From contig NZ_JAJFEQ010000012.1 of assembly GCF_020707265.1 (NCBI RefSeq), positions 62,001 through 126,000 on the forward strand: 64,000 nt of DNA, in the 5' to 3' direction. Numbering within the stretch: position 1 is the first letter of the stretch; each line of letters begins with the position of its first letter. Below the pieces are notes generated by a model. It ran no database searches. It saw only the letters and a list, made by a program, of their open reading frames with translations, and had not been told where the DNA came from. Below, piece after piece: positions 46,746 through 56,057 of the stretch. Origin of the DNA: Massilia sp. IC2-477. GTDB lineage: Bacteria; Pseudomonadota; Gammaproteobacteria; Burkholderiales; Burkholderiaceae_D. The position numbers and the translations under genes are program-made.

Positions 46746-46812
46746 GTTTATTGATACTATCCGTCTGGTAACTTTCTCATTAGAATTTTCCGTTGACGGA
46801 ATATCAATAAAC
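46746..46812. promoter_or_regulatory. long inverted repeat ending just before the Ig-like protein start
   Basis: GTTTATTGATA (46746-46756) and TATCAATAAAC (46802-46812) are perfect 11-bp arms. A second pair, TCCGTC (46760-46765) and GACGGA (46795-46800), continues inside them, giving 17 paired bases with a 3:1 bulge and a 29-base loop. The right arm ends 7 bases before the ATG at 46820, where no Shine-Dalgarno sequence is visible. It may be a translational hairpin, or two inverted operator sites flanking a TAGAAT -10-like box (46781-46786). Confidence 0.6.
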
Positions 46813-46819
46813 GGCCGCC

Positions 46820-49800
46820 ATGACCTCGACTACCCCTGCTTCGCCCGCCATCCCGACCATCACCGTCAGCAGCGCTGGCGCGGCGACCCACATCGACCTG
46901 AACTTCGCTGCCTTCGCTGCGACGATGGCCAAGGGCAGCGGTTCGATCTTCCTGACCGACGGCGCGGTGCAGACCGTGATCGACCGCGCCACCGGCCAGC
47001 CCAAGCTGCGCGTGGTCGGCGGCACCTTCAGCAAGGAAATCACGCTCGACAAGCTGAGCATCAGCGGCACCCACGTGAGCTTCGACGCCACCGGCCTGCC
47101 GCCGGGCGCGAAGCTGAACCTGTACATGGCCGCGGGCACCCTGGTTAGCGGCGGCAAGGCGGTGCCGGCCATTACGGTGCCCGAGAAACTCAGCTTCAAC
47201 GTGCCGGGCACCGTACCACCGCCACCCGGCCTGAGTGCCACCATCACCGTCGAAGACCGCGTACTAAAGGCCGGCGCCGACATCAAGGTGACGGTCACCT
47301 TCTCGAAAGCCCTGGAGTCGCTCGACGAAGCGGCGATCAGCGCAGACCATGCCAGCATCAAGAACATCGGCCACAGCACCGATAACCGCACCTGGACCAT
47401 TACCCTGAGCGCTGCCGACAGCATCGAATCGGCGACCAATGCGCTGCGCCTGGACATGAGCAAGGTGAGCAGCGCGGACGGCACGTCCGGCAGCGGCGTT
47501 CTCACTTCGGGGAACTACCTGGTCGACACCGTCGTAGACGCCTATCTGCTCGATATCGTGGAAGTCAATGACGGCGGTCCATCGAGCACGGACGGGATCA
47601 CGAACATCAGTGGCGCCAGCGGCGACAATCCGCAGTTCGTCAAGGGCACGTTGCGAGGTGGCCTCGCGTCGGACGAATACATCGAGCTGGTCATCAATGA
47701 TGTCACGGTGGACAAGTCCCGTATTCAGATAACGGCCGATGGAGACTATATCGAATGGTCATACAATCGTGGCGGCGACGCCGACCCGCCACTCGTGTTC
47801 GACCGTACCGAGAACGAGATCACTGCCCGGGTCGTCAAGCTGGACGGACACTACAGCACTGCGGTCGGCAAGACCATCATCCTCGATACGACGCAGCCGA
47901 AGGTCCTCACCTCGCCTCATGAATCCACCAACGTCCCCCTCGACGCGAACCTGGTCGTCACCTTCGACGAAGCCGTCTTCTGGCACCATGAAGAGAGCGA
48001 TGCGGACATGCTTTACCTGTATGGCAGTGACGAATCCATTATCGAAATCTACCTGGATGAGACCAACTTCTCGGAAGGTGGAAAGAAACTGACCATCAGC
48101 GCCGCCGAGCACAACATGAAAGCGGGAATCGACTACTCGCTGGTGCTGCCCGAGAACCTGACGGATCTGGCCGGCAATCACGTCTTCGGCTACGAAATAG
48201 ATTTCAGGACCGCAGAGGGCGGCAGCGAACCGGATACCACGGACCCGCACGCGACACGGGTCGTGGTGGAGGGTGACGGTTTCTACAAGGCCGGCGACGT
48301 CATCACCTTCCGCGTCCAGTTCGACGAGTACGTCAAGGTGATCACCGAAGCCATCCCTTCCATCACCCTCAGCAACAACAAGAAAGCATCCTACGCGGGC
48401 AACCTCGGTGACGAACTGGTCTTCAAGTACACCGTCGCTGCTGGCGACGACTCGTCCAGCCTCAAGATCAAGGACATCGCGGAACTGGGCGGCACGGTCG
48501 AAGATCTGGCCGGCAACGCGCTCGACCTGCTGGCCAGCGCTCACATTGTCCTCGGCGGCATCTACGACGACAGTGGATACGGCTACATGATTGACGTGAA
48601 GGTGGATACCATCGCTCCCACCGCGCCGGATGCTCCTGTGCTCGACGCGCTGGCCAGCGACTCCGGCGCCCTGGGCGACGGCATCACCGACGACAATACG
48701 CCAACCTTGAACGGCACAGCCGAAGCCAGTGCCGAGATCGCCATCTACAACGGGAGCACCCTGCTCGGGACGACCAAGGCCAATGCCGACGGCGTCTGGA
48801 CCAAGACCCTCGGCACGCCGGTTGCACTGGCCGACGGCAGCTACACCATCACGGTGAAGCAAACCGACCGCGCCGGCAATACCAGCACCGCCTCGTCCCC
48901 GCTGACACTGGTCATCGACACCGCCACGCCGGCCGCCCTGACCACGGTGGTGCTGGCCACCGATACCGGGATTTCGTCCAGTGACGGCATCACGCGCGAA
49001 AACTACGCGGCACTACGCGGCAGCGGCGCCGAACCGGGCGCCAGCATCAAGATCATGCTGGGCGACGCGGTGGTGGGTATCGGCAGCAGCGACGCCAACG
49101 GCGATTGGATCGCGAATTTCGCTTCTCCCCTGAACGAAGGCGTGCACACCTACAAGGTACGCCAGATCGACGCCGCCGGCCACGCCAGCGCCGATTCGGC
49201 GCCGATCAGCTTCACGGTCGATCGCACCGGCCCGACCAGCGCGCCGCCGGCGCCGCAACTTGCGACCGCCAGCGATACCGGCGCATCGTCGACCGATGGA
49301 CTCACCAGCGACAACACCCCGACATTCACGGGTACAGGCGCAATCATCAACAGCGAAATCGTGCTCTACGCGGATGAAGCAGAGATCGGGCGCACGGTCA
49401 GCGACGCTTCCGGCAACTGGAACATCACGGTCGGCGCCGCGAAGGCGCTGCATGACGGCACTCACAGCATCGCCGTCCAGCAGCTCGACGTCGCCGGCAA
49501 CAAGAGCCCCTATTCGACGTCCGTCACGCTGCGCGTCGATACCGACGCCGACAAGCCGGACCGCCCGGAGCTGGCCGCATCCAGCGACACTGGCAGCTCG
49601 AGCAGCGACGGCATCACCTCCGACACCACGCCGACCTTCAAGGGCACCGGTGCGGAAAACGGCGCGACGGTGGTGCTGTATGCCGGGACCCGTGTGATCG
49701 GAAGCACCGTTGCCGACAGCGCGGGACACTGGGACCTGACGGTACTGGATGCCGACAAGTTCACCATCGACGGCAGCTACGCGATCACGGCCACGCAAAC

Positions 49801-50191
49801 CGATAAGGCCGGCAACGTCAGCGAGGCCTCGAATCCGTTCACACTGGTCATCGACACGACCGGCCCGACCGTGTCTTCGTTTGTGAACAAGAGCTCGACC
49901 CGCGAAGCGCAACTTGGCTTCAGCGAACAGATCGTGTTCAAGCCGACCGGCATGTTCAAGCTGTTCCAGGCCGCGACCGAGTTCCTGACCTTCAGCGGCA
50001 GCAGTGGCAGCGGCAGCAACTGGTATGTGACCGACGGATCCGGCGGCCACGATTCGGTCCTGAACTTCAAGGTTTCGGTTTCCGGCCTGTACAACCTACA
50101 GATGAACAACGAGTCGATACAGGACCTGGCCGGCAACGTGGCGATCATCGGCTCCCCGCAATGGGTGGTCGACCTGCCCCCGCCGGCCTGA
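46820..50191 (+). CDS. large Ig-like repeat protein (putative surface or secreted adhesin)
   Basis: The protein is 1123 residues. An N-terminal region (GSIFLTDGAVQTVIDRATG) is of a type I have seen in large Ca-dependent surface proteins. SbsA-like Ig domains (about 130-220 and 355-470, including ESTNVPLDANLVVTFDEAV and DLAGN) and another beta-rich domain (about 478-595) follow. Four tandem Ig-like repeats with a 102-104 residue period have equivalent Asp residues at 620, 722, 826 and 930, within DGITDDNTPTL-like motifs. I find no signal peptide, no RTX nonapeptides, no sortase motif and no secretion gene nearby, which is odd for an adhesin. The gene lies behind an elaborate inverted repeat and shows no clear ribosome binding site. 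It ends next to the convergent pseudouridine synthase stop. Confidence 0.8.
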   Translation: MTSTTPASPAIPTITVSSAGAATHIDLNFAAFAATMAKGSGSIFLTDGAVQTVIDRATGQPKLRVVGGTFSKEITLDKLSISGTHVSFDATGLPPGAKLNLYMAAGTLVSGGKAVPAITVPEKLSFNVPGTVPPPPGLSATITVEDRVLKAGADIKVTVTFSKALESLDEAAISADHASIKNIGHSTDNRTWTITLSAADSIESATNALRLDMSKVSSADGTSGSGVLTSGNYLVDTVVDAYLLDIVEVNDGGPSSTDGITNISGASGDNPQFVKGTLRGGLASDEYIELVINDVTVDKSRIQITADGDYIEWSYNRGGDADPPLVFDRTENEITARVVKLDGHYSTAVGKTIILDTTQPKVLTSPHESTNVPLDANLVVTFDEAVFWHHEESDADMLYLYGSDESIIEIYLDETNFSEGGKKLTISAAEHNMKAGIDYSLVLPENLTDLAGNHVFGYEIDFRTAEGGSEPDTTDPHATRVVVEGDGFYKAGDVITFRVQFDEYVKVITEAIPSITLSNNKKASYAGNLGDELVFKYTVAAGDDSSSLKIKDIAELGGTVEDLAGNALDLLASAHIVLGGIYDDSGYGYMIDVKVDTIAPTAPDAPVLDALASDSGALGDGITDDNTPTLNGTAEASAEIAIYNGSTLLGTTKANADGVWTKTLGTPVALADGSYTITVKQTDRAGNTSTASSPLTLVIDTATPAALTTVVLATDTGISSSDGITRENYAALRGSGAEPGASIKIMLGDAVVGIGSSDANGDWIANFASPLNEGVHTYKVRQIDAAGHASADSAPISFTVDRTGPTSAPPAPQLATASDTGASSTDGLTSDNTPTFTGTGAIINSEIVLYADEAEIGRTVSDASGNWNITVGAAKALHDGTHSIAVQQLDVAGNKSPYSTSVTLRVDTDADKPDRPELAASSDTGSSSSDGITSDTTPTFKGTGAENGATVVLYAGTRVIGSTVADSAGHWDLTVLDADKFTIDGSYAITATQTDKAGNVSEASNPFTLVIDTTGPTVSSFVNKSSTREAQLGFSEQIVFKPTGMFKLFQAATEFLTFSGSSGSGSNWYVTDGSGGHDSVLNFKVSVSGLYNLQMNNESIQDLAGNVAIIGSPQWVVDLPPPA

Positions 50192-51133
50192 TTATTCCCC
50201 GGGCCAGGCCAGCCGGAAGCCGCTCTCGAAACGGCGCGGCTGGCCGCTGAGCGGATCCTCGAAGCTGATCGCGCGCGCCAGCAGCTGCAGCGGCGCGCTG
50301 AAGTCGTCGCCCTTGCAGGGCAGCGCCACCGGGTAGAACGCATCGTTCAGGATCGGCGCCCCGAGGCTCGAGAGGTGCAGGCGCAGCTGGTGCTTGCGGC
50401 CCGTGTGCGGATGCAGCCGGTAATGGGCCACCTCGCCGCGCTGTTCGATCAGCTCGATCAGCGTTTCCGAATTCGGCTCGCCCGGCACCTCGGCGCTGAC
50501 AAAGAACTGCTCCGCATCCTGCATGCGGCTGCGGTAGGTAAAGGGGAATTCCCGGTCCTCGAGCGGGCGCGCCAGCGCCTCGTACACCTTGGTCACCACC
50601 CGCTTCTGGAACATCGACTGGTAGGCCCCGCGCGAGTCCGGGTTGTGCGAAAAGATTACCACGCCCGCGGTCTCGCGGTCGAGCCGGTGGATCGGCACCA
50701 GGTGGGGCAAGTCGAAGCGTTTCTTCAGGCGCACCAGCAGGGTCTCGTGCAGGAAGCGTCCAGTCGGGATGGTCGGCAGGAAGTGCGGCTTATCGGCCAC
50801 CAGCAGGTGCTCGTCCTGGAACAGCACCTGTTCCTGGAAAGGAATCGGCGTCTCGGCCTGCTCCAGCTCGCGGTAGTACCAGATGCGCATGCCCTGGCGC
50901 ACCTGGCTGTCCGCGCCCAGGGGCATACCCTTGGCGTCGACGATCTCGCCACGCGCCAGGCGCCGCGCCCAGGCGGCTTCGGAGACATCCGGAAAGCGCT
51001 CCGCCAGGAAGCGCAGCATGCCGCCGGCCCGCGTTTCGGTCAGCCACAGGTAGCTGGGCGCGACGCCGTCGCGGGTCGGCAGCGGCACGTAGGCGTTGGC
51101 TTCGGCCTGGCGGCCCTTCCTGCTACTGCCCAT
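50192..51133 (-). CDS. RluA-family pseudouridine synthase
   Basis: This 313-residue protein has an S4-like N-terminal part (FLAERFPDVSEAAWARRLARG, quoted as WARRLARGEIVDA) and the RluA catalytic domain. The catalytic Asp is in HRLDRETAGVV (about 155-165), and GRKHQLRLHL is near 253-262. It isomerises uridines in rRNA or tRNA; the exact target is not evident. The ATG at 51133 overlaps the stop of the M48 gene by one base. Its stop abuts the stop of the Ig-like gene. Confidence 0.93.
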   Translation of the reverse strand: MGSSRKGRQAEANAYVPLPTRDGVAPSYLWLTETRAGGMLRFLAERFPDVSEAAWARRLARGEIVDAKGMPLGADSQVRQGMRIWYYRELEQAETPIPFQEQVLFQDEHLLVADKPHFLPTIPTGRFLHETLLVRLKKRFDLPHLVPIHRLDRETAGVVIFSHNPDSRGAYQSMFQKRVVTKVYEALARPLEDREFPFTYRSRMQDAEQFFVSAEVPGEPNSETLIELIEQRGEVAHYRLHPHTGRKHQLRLHLSSLGAPILNDAFYPVALPCKGDDFSAPLQLLARAISFEDPLSGQPRRFESGFRLAWPGE

Positions 51134-52044
51134 CAACGCAGGGCGACATTGGTCCGGTAAGGCGGCAGGCTGGCCGCGGTGGTGCCCTTGGTACGCGCAT
51201 ACACCGGCAACAGCACGTTCATGTGCTGCTCCATGATGGCGATGCGGTTCTCGCCGCCCGGGTGGGTCGAGAGCAGCTCGATCGGCGCGCGTTTATCCAG
51301 GGCCGCCATCTTGCGCCACAAGGCGATGCCGGCGCGCGGGTCGTAGCCGGCGCGTGCGGCGATATCCAGGCCCACCAGGTCGGCCTCGCGCTCATCGTCG
51401 CGCGAGAATTTCAGGCCGGCGAACTGGGCGCCGTAGCTGGCGATAGTGCCGGTGATGCCGGGGTCGATGCCGAAGATGCCGGAGATCAGGGCGCCGCCGA
51501 TGCGCGCACCCGCATTGGTCAGGCCCTGCTTGGCCATCTTCTCGCGGCTATGCTCGCGCAGCGCGTGGGCGATTTCGTGGCCCATCACGGCCGCTGCTTC
51601 ATCGTCGGTCAGCTTCAGCGAAGTCAGGATGCCGGTAAAGAAGCCGATCCGGCCGCCCGGCATGCAGAAGGCATTGACATCCTTCGAATCGATCACATTG
51701 ACCTGCCACTGCCACTGGCTGGCATCCTGGTTCCAGCGCGCGGTATGCGGAATGATGCGTTTGGCGATGGCGCGCAGGCGCTGGACTTCCGGGTGCGACG
51801 GCGGCAGCAGCACGCCCTTCTGTTGCGCCTGGCTCATCATCTGCGTATATTGCTGCGCTGCAGCCTGGTTGAGCTGTTCTGCCGGCACAAGCTTGCTCAG
51901 GCGCGACAGCGGCCTGACCGCGATGCCATCCTGGACTGTCGTGTTGCGGTCGTCGCGCGCGAAGGCGTCGCCCACGCCCACCGTGCCGACGACGGCGAAC
52001 AGGGACAGGGAGGCCGCCAGATGCTTAAGTTTTGTCATTTTCAT
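51133..52044 (-). CDS. M48-family zinc metalloprotease, exported
   Basis: This 303-residue protein starts at 52044 (MKMTKLKHLAASLSLFAVVG) with a signal peptide ending near DAFARDD. The M48 core carries NAFCMPGGRIGFFTGI, the zinc motif GHEIAHAL and the third ligand in DEREADLVGLDI. Such periplasmic LoiP/BepA-like proteases degrade misfolded envelope proteins. It is coupled to the pseudouridine synthase by a TGATG overlap. Confidence 0.93.
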   Translation of the reverse strand: MKMTKLKHLAASLSLFAVVGTVGVGDAFARDDRNTTVQDGIAVRPLSRLSKLVPAEQLNQAAAQQYTQMMSQAQQKGVLLPPSHPEVQRLRAIAKRIIPHTARWNQDASQWQWQVNVIDSKDVNAFCMPGGRIGFFTGILTSLKLTDDEAAAVMGHEIAHALREHSREKMAKQGLTNAGARIGGALISGIFGIDPGITGTIASYGAQFAGLKFSRDDEREADLVGLDIAARAGYDPRAGIALWRKMAALDKRAPIELLSTHPGGENRIAIMEQHMNVLLPVYARTKGTTAASLPPYRTNVALR

Positions 52045-52133
52045 CACCCACGAAAAGTAGCTGGAGGAGGACACAATAGCGCGATCATCGCGGATGGCAG
52101 CCGCCTCGACAAGCCGCCACCGCACATAAGCGC

Positions 52134-52763
52134 TCAGGTCACGACGCCGGCTTTCTTGCGCAAACGAAACACCGCCAGGCTGCCCCGCAGGTTGGGCAGG
52201 AAGCGCACCGGCTTGCCCTCCGCCAGGGCCACGAATTCCAGCACTTCCAGGCCGCACTTCTCGGCCAGGTCCTTGAAGTCGTGGATGGTTGCGTAGCGCA
52301 CGTTGGGCGTATCGAACCACTGGTAAGGCAGCGAGCGCGAGACCGGCATCCGGCCGCGGATCAGGGCCACGCGGTGCGGCCAGTAGGCGAAGTTCGGGAA
52401 GGACACGATGGCTTCCTGGCCGACGCGCACGATGTCGCGCAGGCGCGCCTCGACGTGCTGCATCATCTGCAGCGAGGACAGGCACAGCACCATGTCGAAG
52501 GCGTTGTCGCGGAACAGGTCCAGGCCCTGCTCCATGTCGTGCTGGATCACGCTGATGCCGCGCTGGGTGCTCTCCAGCACCTTGTCGTCGGCGATCTCGA
52601 CGCCGTAGCCGGTGCAGCCCTTGCTCAGCTCAAGGTAGCGCAGCATGGCGCCGTCGCCGCAGCCGACGTCGAGCACGTGGGCGCGCTCGCGCACCCAGTC
52701 GGCGATGAAGGCCAGGTCGGGGCGCAGGGCGTTCAGTTCATTTTCGTGCATGCTCATGTTCAT
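52134..52763 (-). CDS. metW: methionine biosynthesis protein MetW
   Basis: This 209-residue class I methyltransferase-like protein has the S-adenosylmethionine motif VLDVGCGDGAMLRYL (about 31-45) and the MetW-specific PNFAYWPHRVALIRGRMPVS (quoted as PNFAYWPHR). It overlaps metX by four bases. MetW is known to be required with MetX for homoserine acylation in several proteobacteria. Confidence 0.95.
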   Translation of the reverse strand: MNMSMHENELNALRPDLAFIADWVRERAHVLDVGCGDGAMLRYLELSKGCTGYGVEIADDKVLESTQRGISVIQHDMEQGLDLFRDNAFDMVLCLSSLQMMQHVEARLRDIVRVGQEAIVSFPNFAYWPHRVALIRGRMPVSRSLPYQWFDTPNVRYATIHDFKDLAEKCGLEVLEFVALAEGKPVRFLPNLRGSLAVFRLRKKAGVVT

Positions 52764-53911
52764 GCGGGCTCCCCTGCCAGCTCGCGGGCGATCCGATCGT
52801 AGTAGGCGCGCACCACCCCGAGATAGCGCGGGTCTTCCAGCAGGAAGGCGTCGTGGCCGTGCGGCGCGTCGATCTCGGCATAGGTCACCTTGCGCCGGTT
52901 CGACAGCAGGGCTTCGACGATCTCGCGGCTGCGCTCGGGCGAGAAGCGCCAGTCGGTGGTGAAGGACGCGATCAGGAACTGGGCCTGGGTGTTCTCCAGC
53001 GCCTTGGCCAGGTCGCCGCCATGCAGGCCGGCCGGGTCGAAGTAGTCGAGCGCCTTGGTGATCAGGAGGTAGGTATTGGCGTCGAAGTATTCCGAGAACT
53101 TGTCGCCCTGGTAGCGCAGGTAGGACTCGATCTCGAAGTCGACGCCGAAGTCGAAGGCGTAGTCGTTGGTCTCGGCCGCGTTGCGCAGGCGGCGGCCGAA
53201 TTTTTCCGCCATGTCGTCGTTCGACAGGTAGGTGATGTGGCCGACCATGCGCGCCACCTTCAGGCCGTTCTTCGGCACCACGCCGTGTTCATAGAAATCG
53301 CCGCCGTGGTAGTCCGGGTCCGTGAGGATGGCCTGGCGCGCCACGTCGTTGAAGGCGATGTTCTGGGCCGACAGCTTGGGGGTGGAGGCGATCACGATGC
53401 AGTGGCGCAGGCGCTCGGGGAACATGATGCTCCACGACAGGGCCTGCATGCCGCCGAGCGATCCGCCCATGACGGCGGCGAAGCAGTCGATGCCGAGACG
53501 GTCGGCCAGCCTTGCCTGGGCCGTGACCCAGTCTTCCACCGTCAGGAGCGGGAAGGCCGCGCCATACGGCTTGCCGGTGGCCGGATTCGCGTGCATCGGC
53601 CCGGTCGAGCCGAAGCAGGAGCCGAGGTTGTTCACGCCGATCACGAAGAAGCGGTTGGTGTCGACCGGCTTGCCCGGGCCGACCATGTTGTCCCACCAGC
53701 CCTGGCTCTTGGGCTGGCCGGCATAGGTGCCGGCCACGTGGTGCGAGGCGTTCAGGGCGTGGCAGATCAGCACCGCGTTCGACTTGTCGGCGTTGAGGGT
53801 GCCATAGGTTTCATACATCAGCGTGTAGTCGCCGATGCTGGCGCCGCTTTGCAGGCGCAGCGGCTCGGCGAAGTGCATCGCCTGTGGTGTGACGTTTCCG
53901 ATCGATCCCAT
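52760..53911 (-). CDS. metX: homoserine O-acyltransferase
   Basis: The product is 383 residues from ATG 53911. It has the alpha/beta-hydrolase fold with the nucleophile Ser in GGSLGGMQALSW (about 148-159), HALNASHHVAG near 50 and the catalytic His in DAPHGHDAFLLE near 358. It acylates homoserine for methionine synthesis; whether the donor is acetyl- or succinyl-CoA cannot be decided by eye. It lies 23 bases after ptsI on the same strand and has no obvious ribosome binding site. Confidence 0.95.
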   Translation of the reverse strand: MGSIGNVTPQAMHFAEPLRLQSGASIGDYTLMYETYGTLNADKSNAVLICHALNASHHVAGTYAGQPKSQGWWDNMVGPGKPVDTNRFFVIGVNNLGSCFGSTGPMHANPATGKPYGAAFPLLTVEDWVTAQARLADRLGIDCFAAVMGGSLGGMQALSWSIMFPERLRHCIVIASTPKLSAQNIAFNDVARQAILTDPDYHGGDFYEHGVVPKNGLKVARMVGHITYLSNDDMAEKFGRRLRNAAETNDYAFDFGVDFEIESYLRYQGDKFSEYFDANTYLLITKALDYFDPAGLHGGDLAKALENTQAQFLIASFTTDWRFSPERSREIVEALLSNRRKVTYAEIDAPHGHDAFLLEDPRYLGVVRAYYDRIARELAGEPA

Positions 53912-53934
53912 GGAAGCTGTGGAGGTATTTCTTG

Positions 53935-55713
53935 TCAGAGGGTTTGCAGCTGTTCGACGGCGTTCGCGATCTCGTCCGGTTCGATCGAGCGCAGGATGCG
54001 GCGCGTACGCGTGGTGATTGCCGACAGGTCGCTGTTCAGGATTTCCTGTTTCACCGACAGCAGCTGGGCCGGATGCATCGAGAATTCGCGCAGGCCCATG
54101 CCGAGCAGCAGGCGGGTGAGCTTGGGATCGCCCGCCATCTCGCCGCACACGGCGACGTCCAGCCCGGCCTTCTGGCCGACCGCGATAGTCTGGGCGATCA
54201 GCATCAGGACCGCCGGGTGCAGCGGATTGTACAGGTGCGCCACTTCGTAGTCGACGCGGTCGATCGCCAGCAGGTACTGGATCAGGTCATTGGTGCCGAT
54301 CGACAGGAACTGCATGCGCTTGACGAACATCGGCAGCGCCAGCGCGGCGGCGGGAATCTCGATCATGGCGCCGACTTCCACGCCCGGATCGTACTTGATG
54401 CCCTCGTCGCGCAGCTGCGCCTTGGCCTGCTCGATCATCGACAGGGTCTGGTCGATCTCGAAGGCGTGCGCCAGCATCGGGATCAGGATCCGCACCTTGC
54501 CGAAGGCGGAGGCGCGCAGGATCGCGCGCAGCTGGGTCAGGAACAGCTGGGGTTCGGCCAGGCAGTAGCGGATCGCGCGCAGGCCCAGGGCCGGATTCAG
54601 GGCCGTGTGCTCGGTCGGGTCGAGCGGCTTGTCGGCGCCCACGTCCAGGGTGCGGATGGTGACCGGGCGGCCCTTCATCGCTACCACCGCCTTGCGGTAC
54701 TGCTCGAACTGCTCGTCCTCGCCCGGGATGCGCAGGGCCGCAGTGCCGATCCCGCCGCGGCCCATGAACAGGAATTCGGAACGGAACAGGCCGACGCCGG
54801 CGGCGCCGGCATCGAGCGCGGCCGGGCAGTCGTCCGGCAGTTCGATGTTGGCCAGCAGCGTGACCGCGGTGCCGTCCTTCGTCACCGCCGGGGTCTTCTT
54901 GAGCTTGAGCAGGCGCTTGCGCGCCTTGCCCAGCGCGGCCTGGCGCGCGCGGTACTGTTCCAGCACCAGCTGGCTCGGGTTGCAGATCACCACGCCGGCG
55001 TCGCCGTCGATGATCACCCAGTCGTCCTGCTCGACCAGGCGCGAGGCCTGGCTCATGCCGACCACCGCCGGGATGTCGAGCGAGCGCGCGACGATCGCGG
55101 TGTGCGAGTTCTGGCCGCCGACGTCGGTGACGAAGCCGACGAAGGAACGGGCGGCGCCGTCGCGGTCGCGGAAGGCCAGCATGTCGGCCGGCGAGATGTC
55201 GTGGGCCACCACGATCATCTGCGGCACGGCGCTGTCTTCGCCCACCAGCGGCGGCGGGATCTCGAGCGCGGTGCCCATCAGGACCTTCAGCACGCGCTCG
55301 GCCACCTGCTGGATGTCGTGCTTGCGCTCGCGCAGGTACTCGTCCTCGATCTCGTCGAACTGGGAAGACAGCTCGTCGATCTGGGTCACCAGGGCCCATT
55401 CGGCGTTGTAGTGGCGCGAGCGGATGATGTCGAGCGGCGCTTCCGAGATCATCGGGTCGGACAGGATCAGCGCATGCACGTCGATGAAGGCGCCCAGCTC
55501 GGTCGGGGCGTCCTTGGGCAGCTCGGTCCACAGGGCCTGCAGGCCGCGGTGCACCTCAAGGATGGCGTGCTGCAGGCGCTTGACCTCGGCCTCGACCTGC
55601 TCTTCCGGCACCAGGTAATGCTTGACGTCGAGCGCGGCCGGCGTGAGCAGGTGCGCGCGGCCGATCGAGATGCCGCGCGAAACCGGAATGCCGTGGAGCG
55701 TGAACGATGCCAT
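53935..55713 (-). CDS. ptsI: phosphoenolpyruvate-protein phosphotransferase (PTS enzyme I)
   Basis: The product is 592 residues from ATG 55713 (MASFTLHGIPVSRGISIGRA). The phosphorylated His lies in GGQNSHTAIVARS (about 190). The PEP-binding domain has GVGLFRSEFLFMGR, NPALGLRAIRY and the active Cys in CGEMAGDP. It transfers phosphate from PEP to HPr. It follows ptsH after 29 bases. Confidence 0.97.
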   Translation of the reverse strand: MASFTLHGIPVSRGISIGRAHLLTPAALDVKHYLVPEEQVEAEVKRLQHAILEVHRGLQALWTELPKDAPTELGAFIDVHALILSDPMISEAPLDIIRSRHYNAEWALVTQIDELSSQFDEIEDEYLRERKHDIQQVAERVLKVLMGTALEIPPPLVGEDSAVPQMIVVAHDISPADMLAFRDRDGAARSFVGFVTDVGGQNSHTAIVARSLDIPAVVGMSQASRLVEQDDWVIIDGDAGVVICNPSQLVLEQYRARQAALGKARKRLLKLKKTPAVTKDGTAVTLLANIELPDDCPAALDAGAAGVGLFRSEFLFMGRGGIGTAALRIPGEDEQFEQYRKAVVAMKGRPVTIRTLDVGADKPLDPTEHTALNPALGLRAIRYCLAEPQLFLTQLRAILRASAFGKVRILIPMLAHAFEIDQTLSMIEQAKAQLRDEGIKYDPGVEVGAMIEIPAAALALPMFVKRMQFLSIGTNDLIQYLLAIDRVDYEVAHLYNPLHPAVLMLIAQTIAVGQKAGLDVAVCGEMAGDPKLTRLLLGMGLREFSMHPAQLLSVKQEILNSDLSAITTRTRRILRSIEPDEIANAVEQLQTL

Positions 55714-55742
55714 CGAATGTCCCGTGGGGCGGGGCTGCGGCA

Positions 55743-56012
55743 TTACTCGCCTTCGCCGAACTTGTCGTTGATCAGGCCCGTCAGGGCGGCGATGCACGCC
55801 TCTTCGTCCTCGCCATCCGCTTCGAGCAGCACTTTCGCGCCCTTGCCGGCGGCGAGCATCATGACGCCCATGATCGACTTGGCATTGATACGGCGTCCAT
55901 TACGGGTGAGCCAGACGTCGCTCTTGAACTTGGCGGCCAGCTGGGTGAACTTGGCGGAGGCGCGGGCGTGCAGGCCCAGCTTGTTGATGATTTCGAGTTC
56001 CTGTTGAATCAT
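55743..56012 (-). CDS. ptsH: phosphocarrier protein HPr
   Basis: This 89-residue HPr has the phosphorylated His15 in GLHARAS and Ser46 in NAKSIMGVM, the site modified by HPr kinase. It is part of an EIIA-HPr-EI set without a membrane permease in the window, pointing to a regulatory PTS. Confidence 0.97.
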   Translation of the reverse strand: MIQQELEIINKLGLHARASAKFTQLAAKFKSDVWLTRNGRRINAKSIMGVMMLAAGKGAKVLLEADGEDEEACIAALTGLINDKFGEGE

Positions 56013-56057
56013 GTTCTCTTTATATGCCCGTGGCCAGGTTTGTCGTTATAGGTTCGT

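Noticed and set aside
53932..56007. 691-codon plus-strand frame opposite ptsI/ptsH
   Set aside because: Composition is Gln/Arg/His/Ala-rich as expected for an antisense shadow, and it crosses two real genes.
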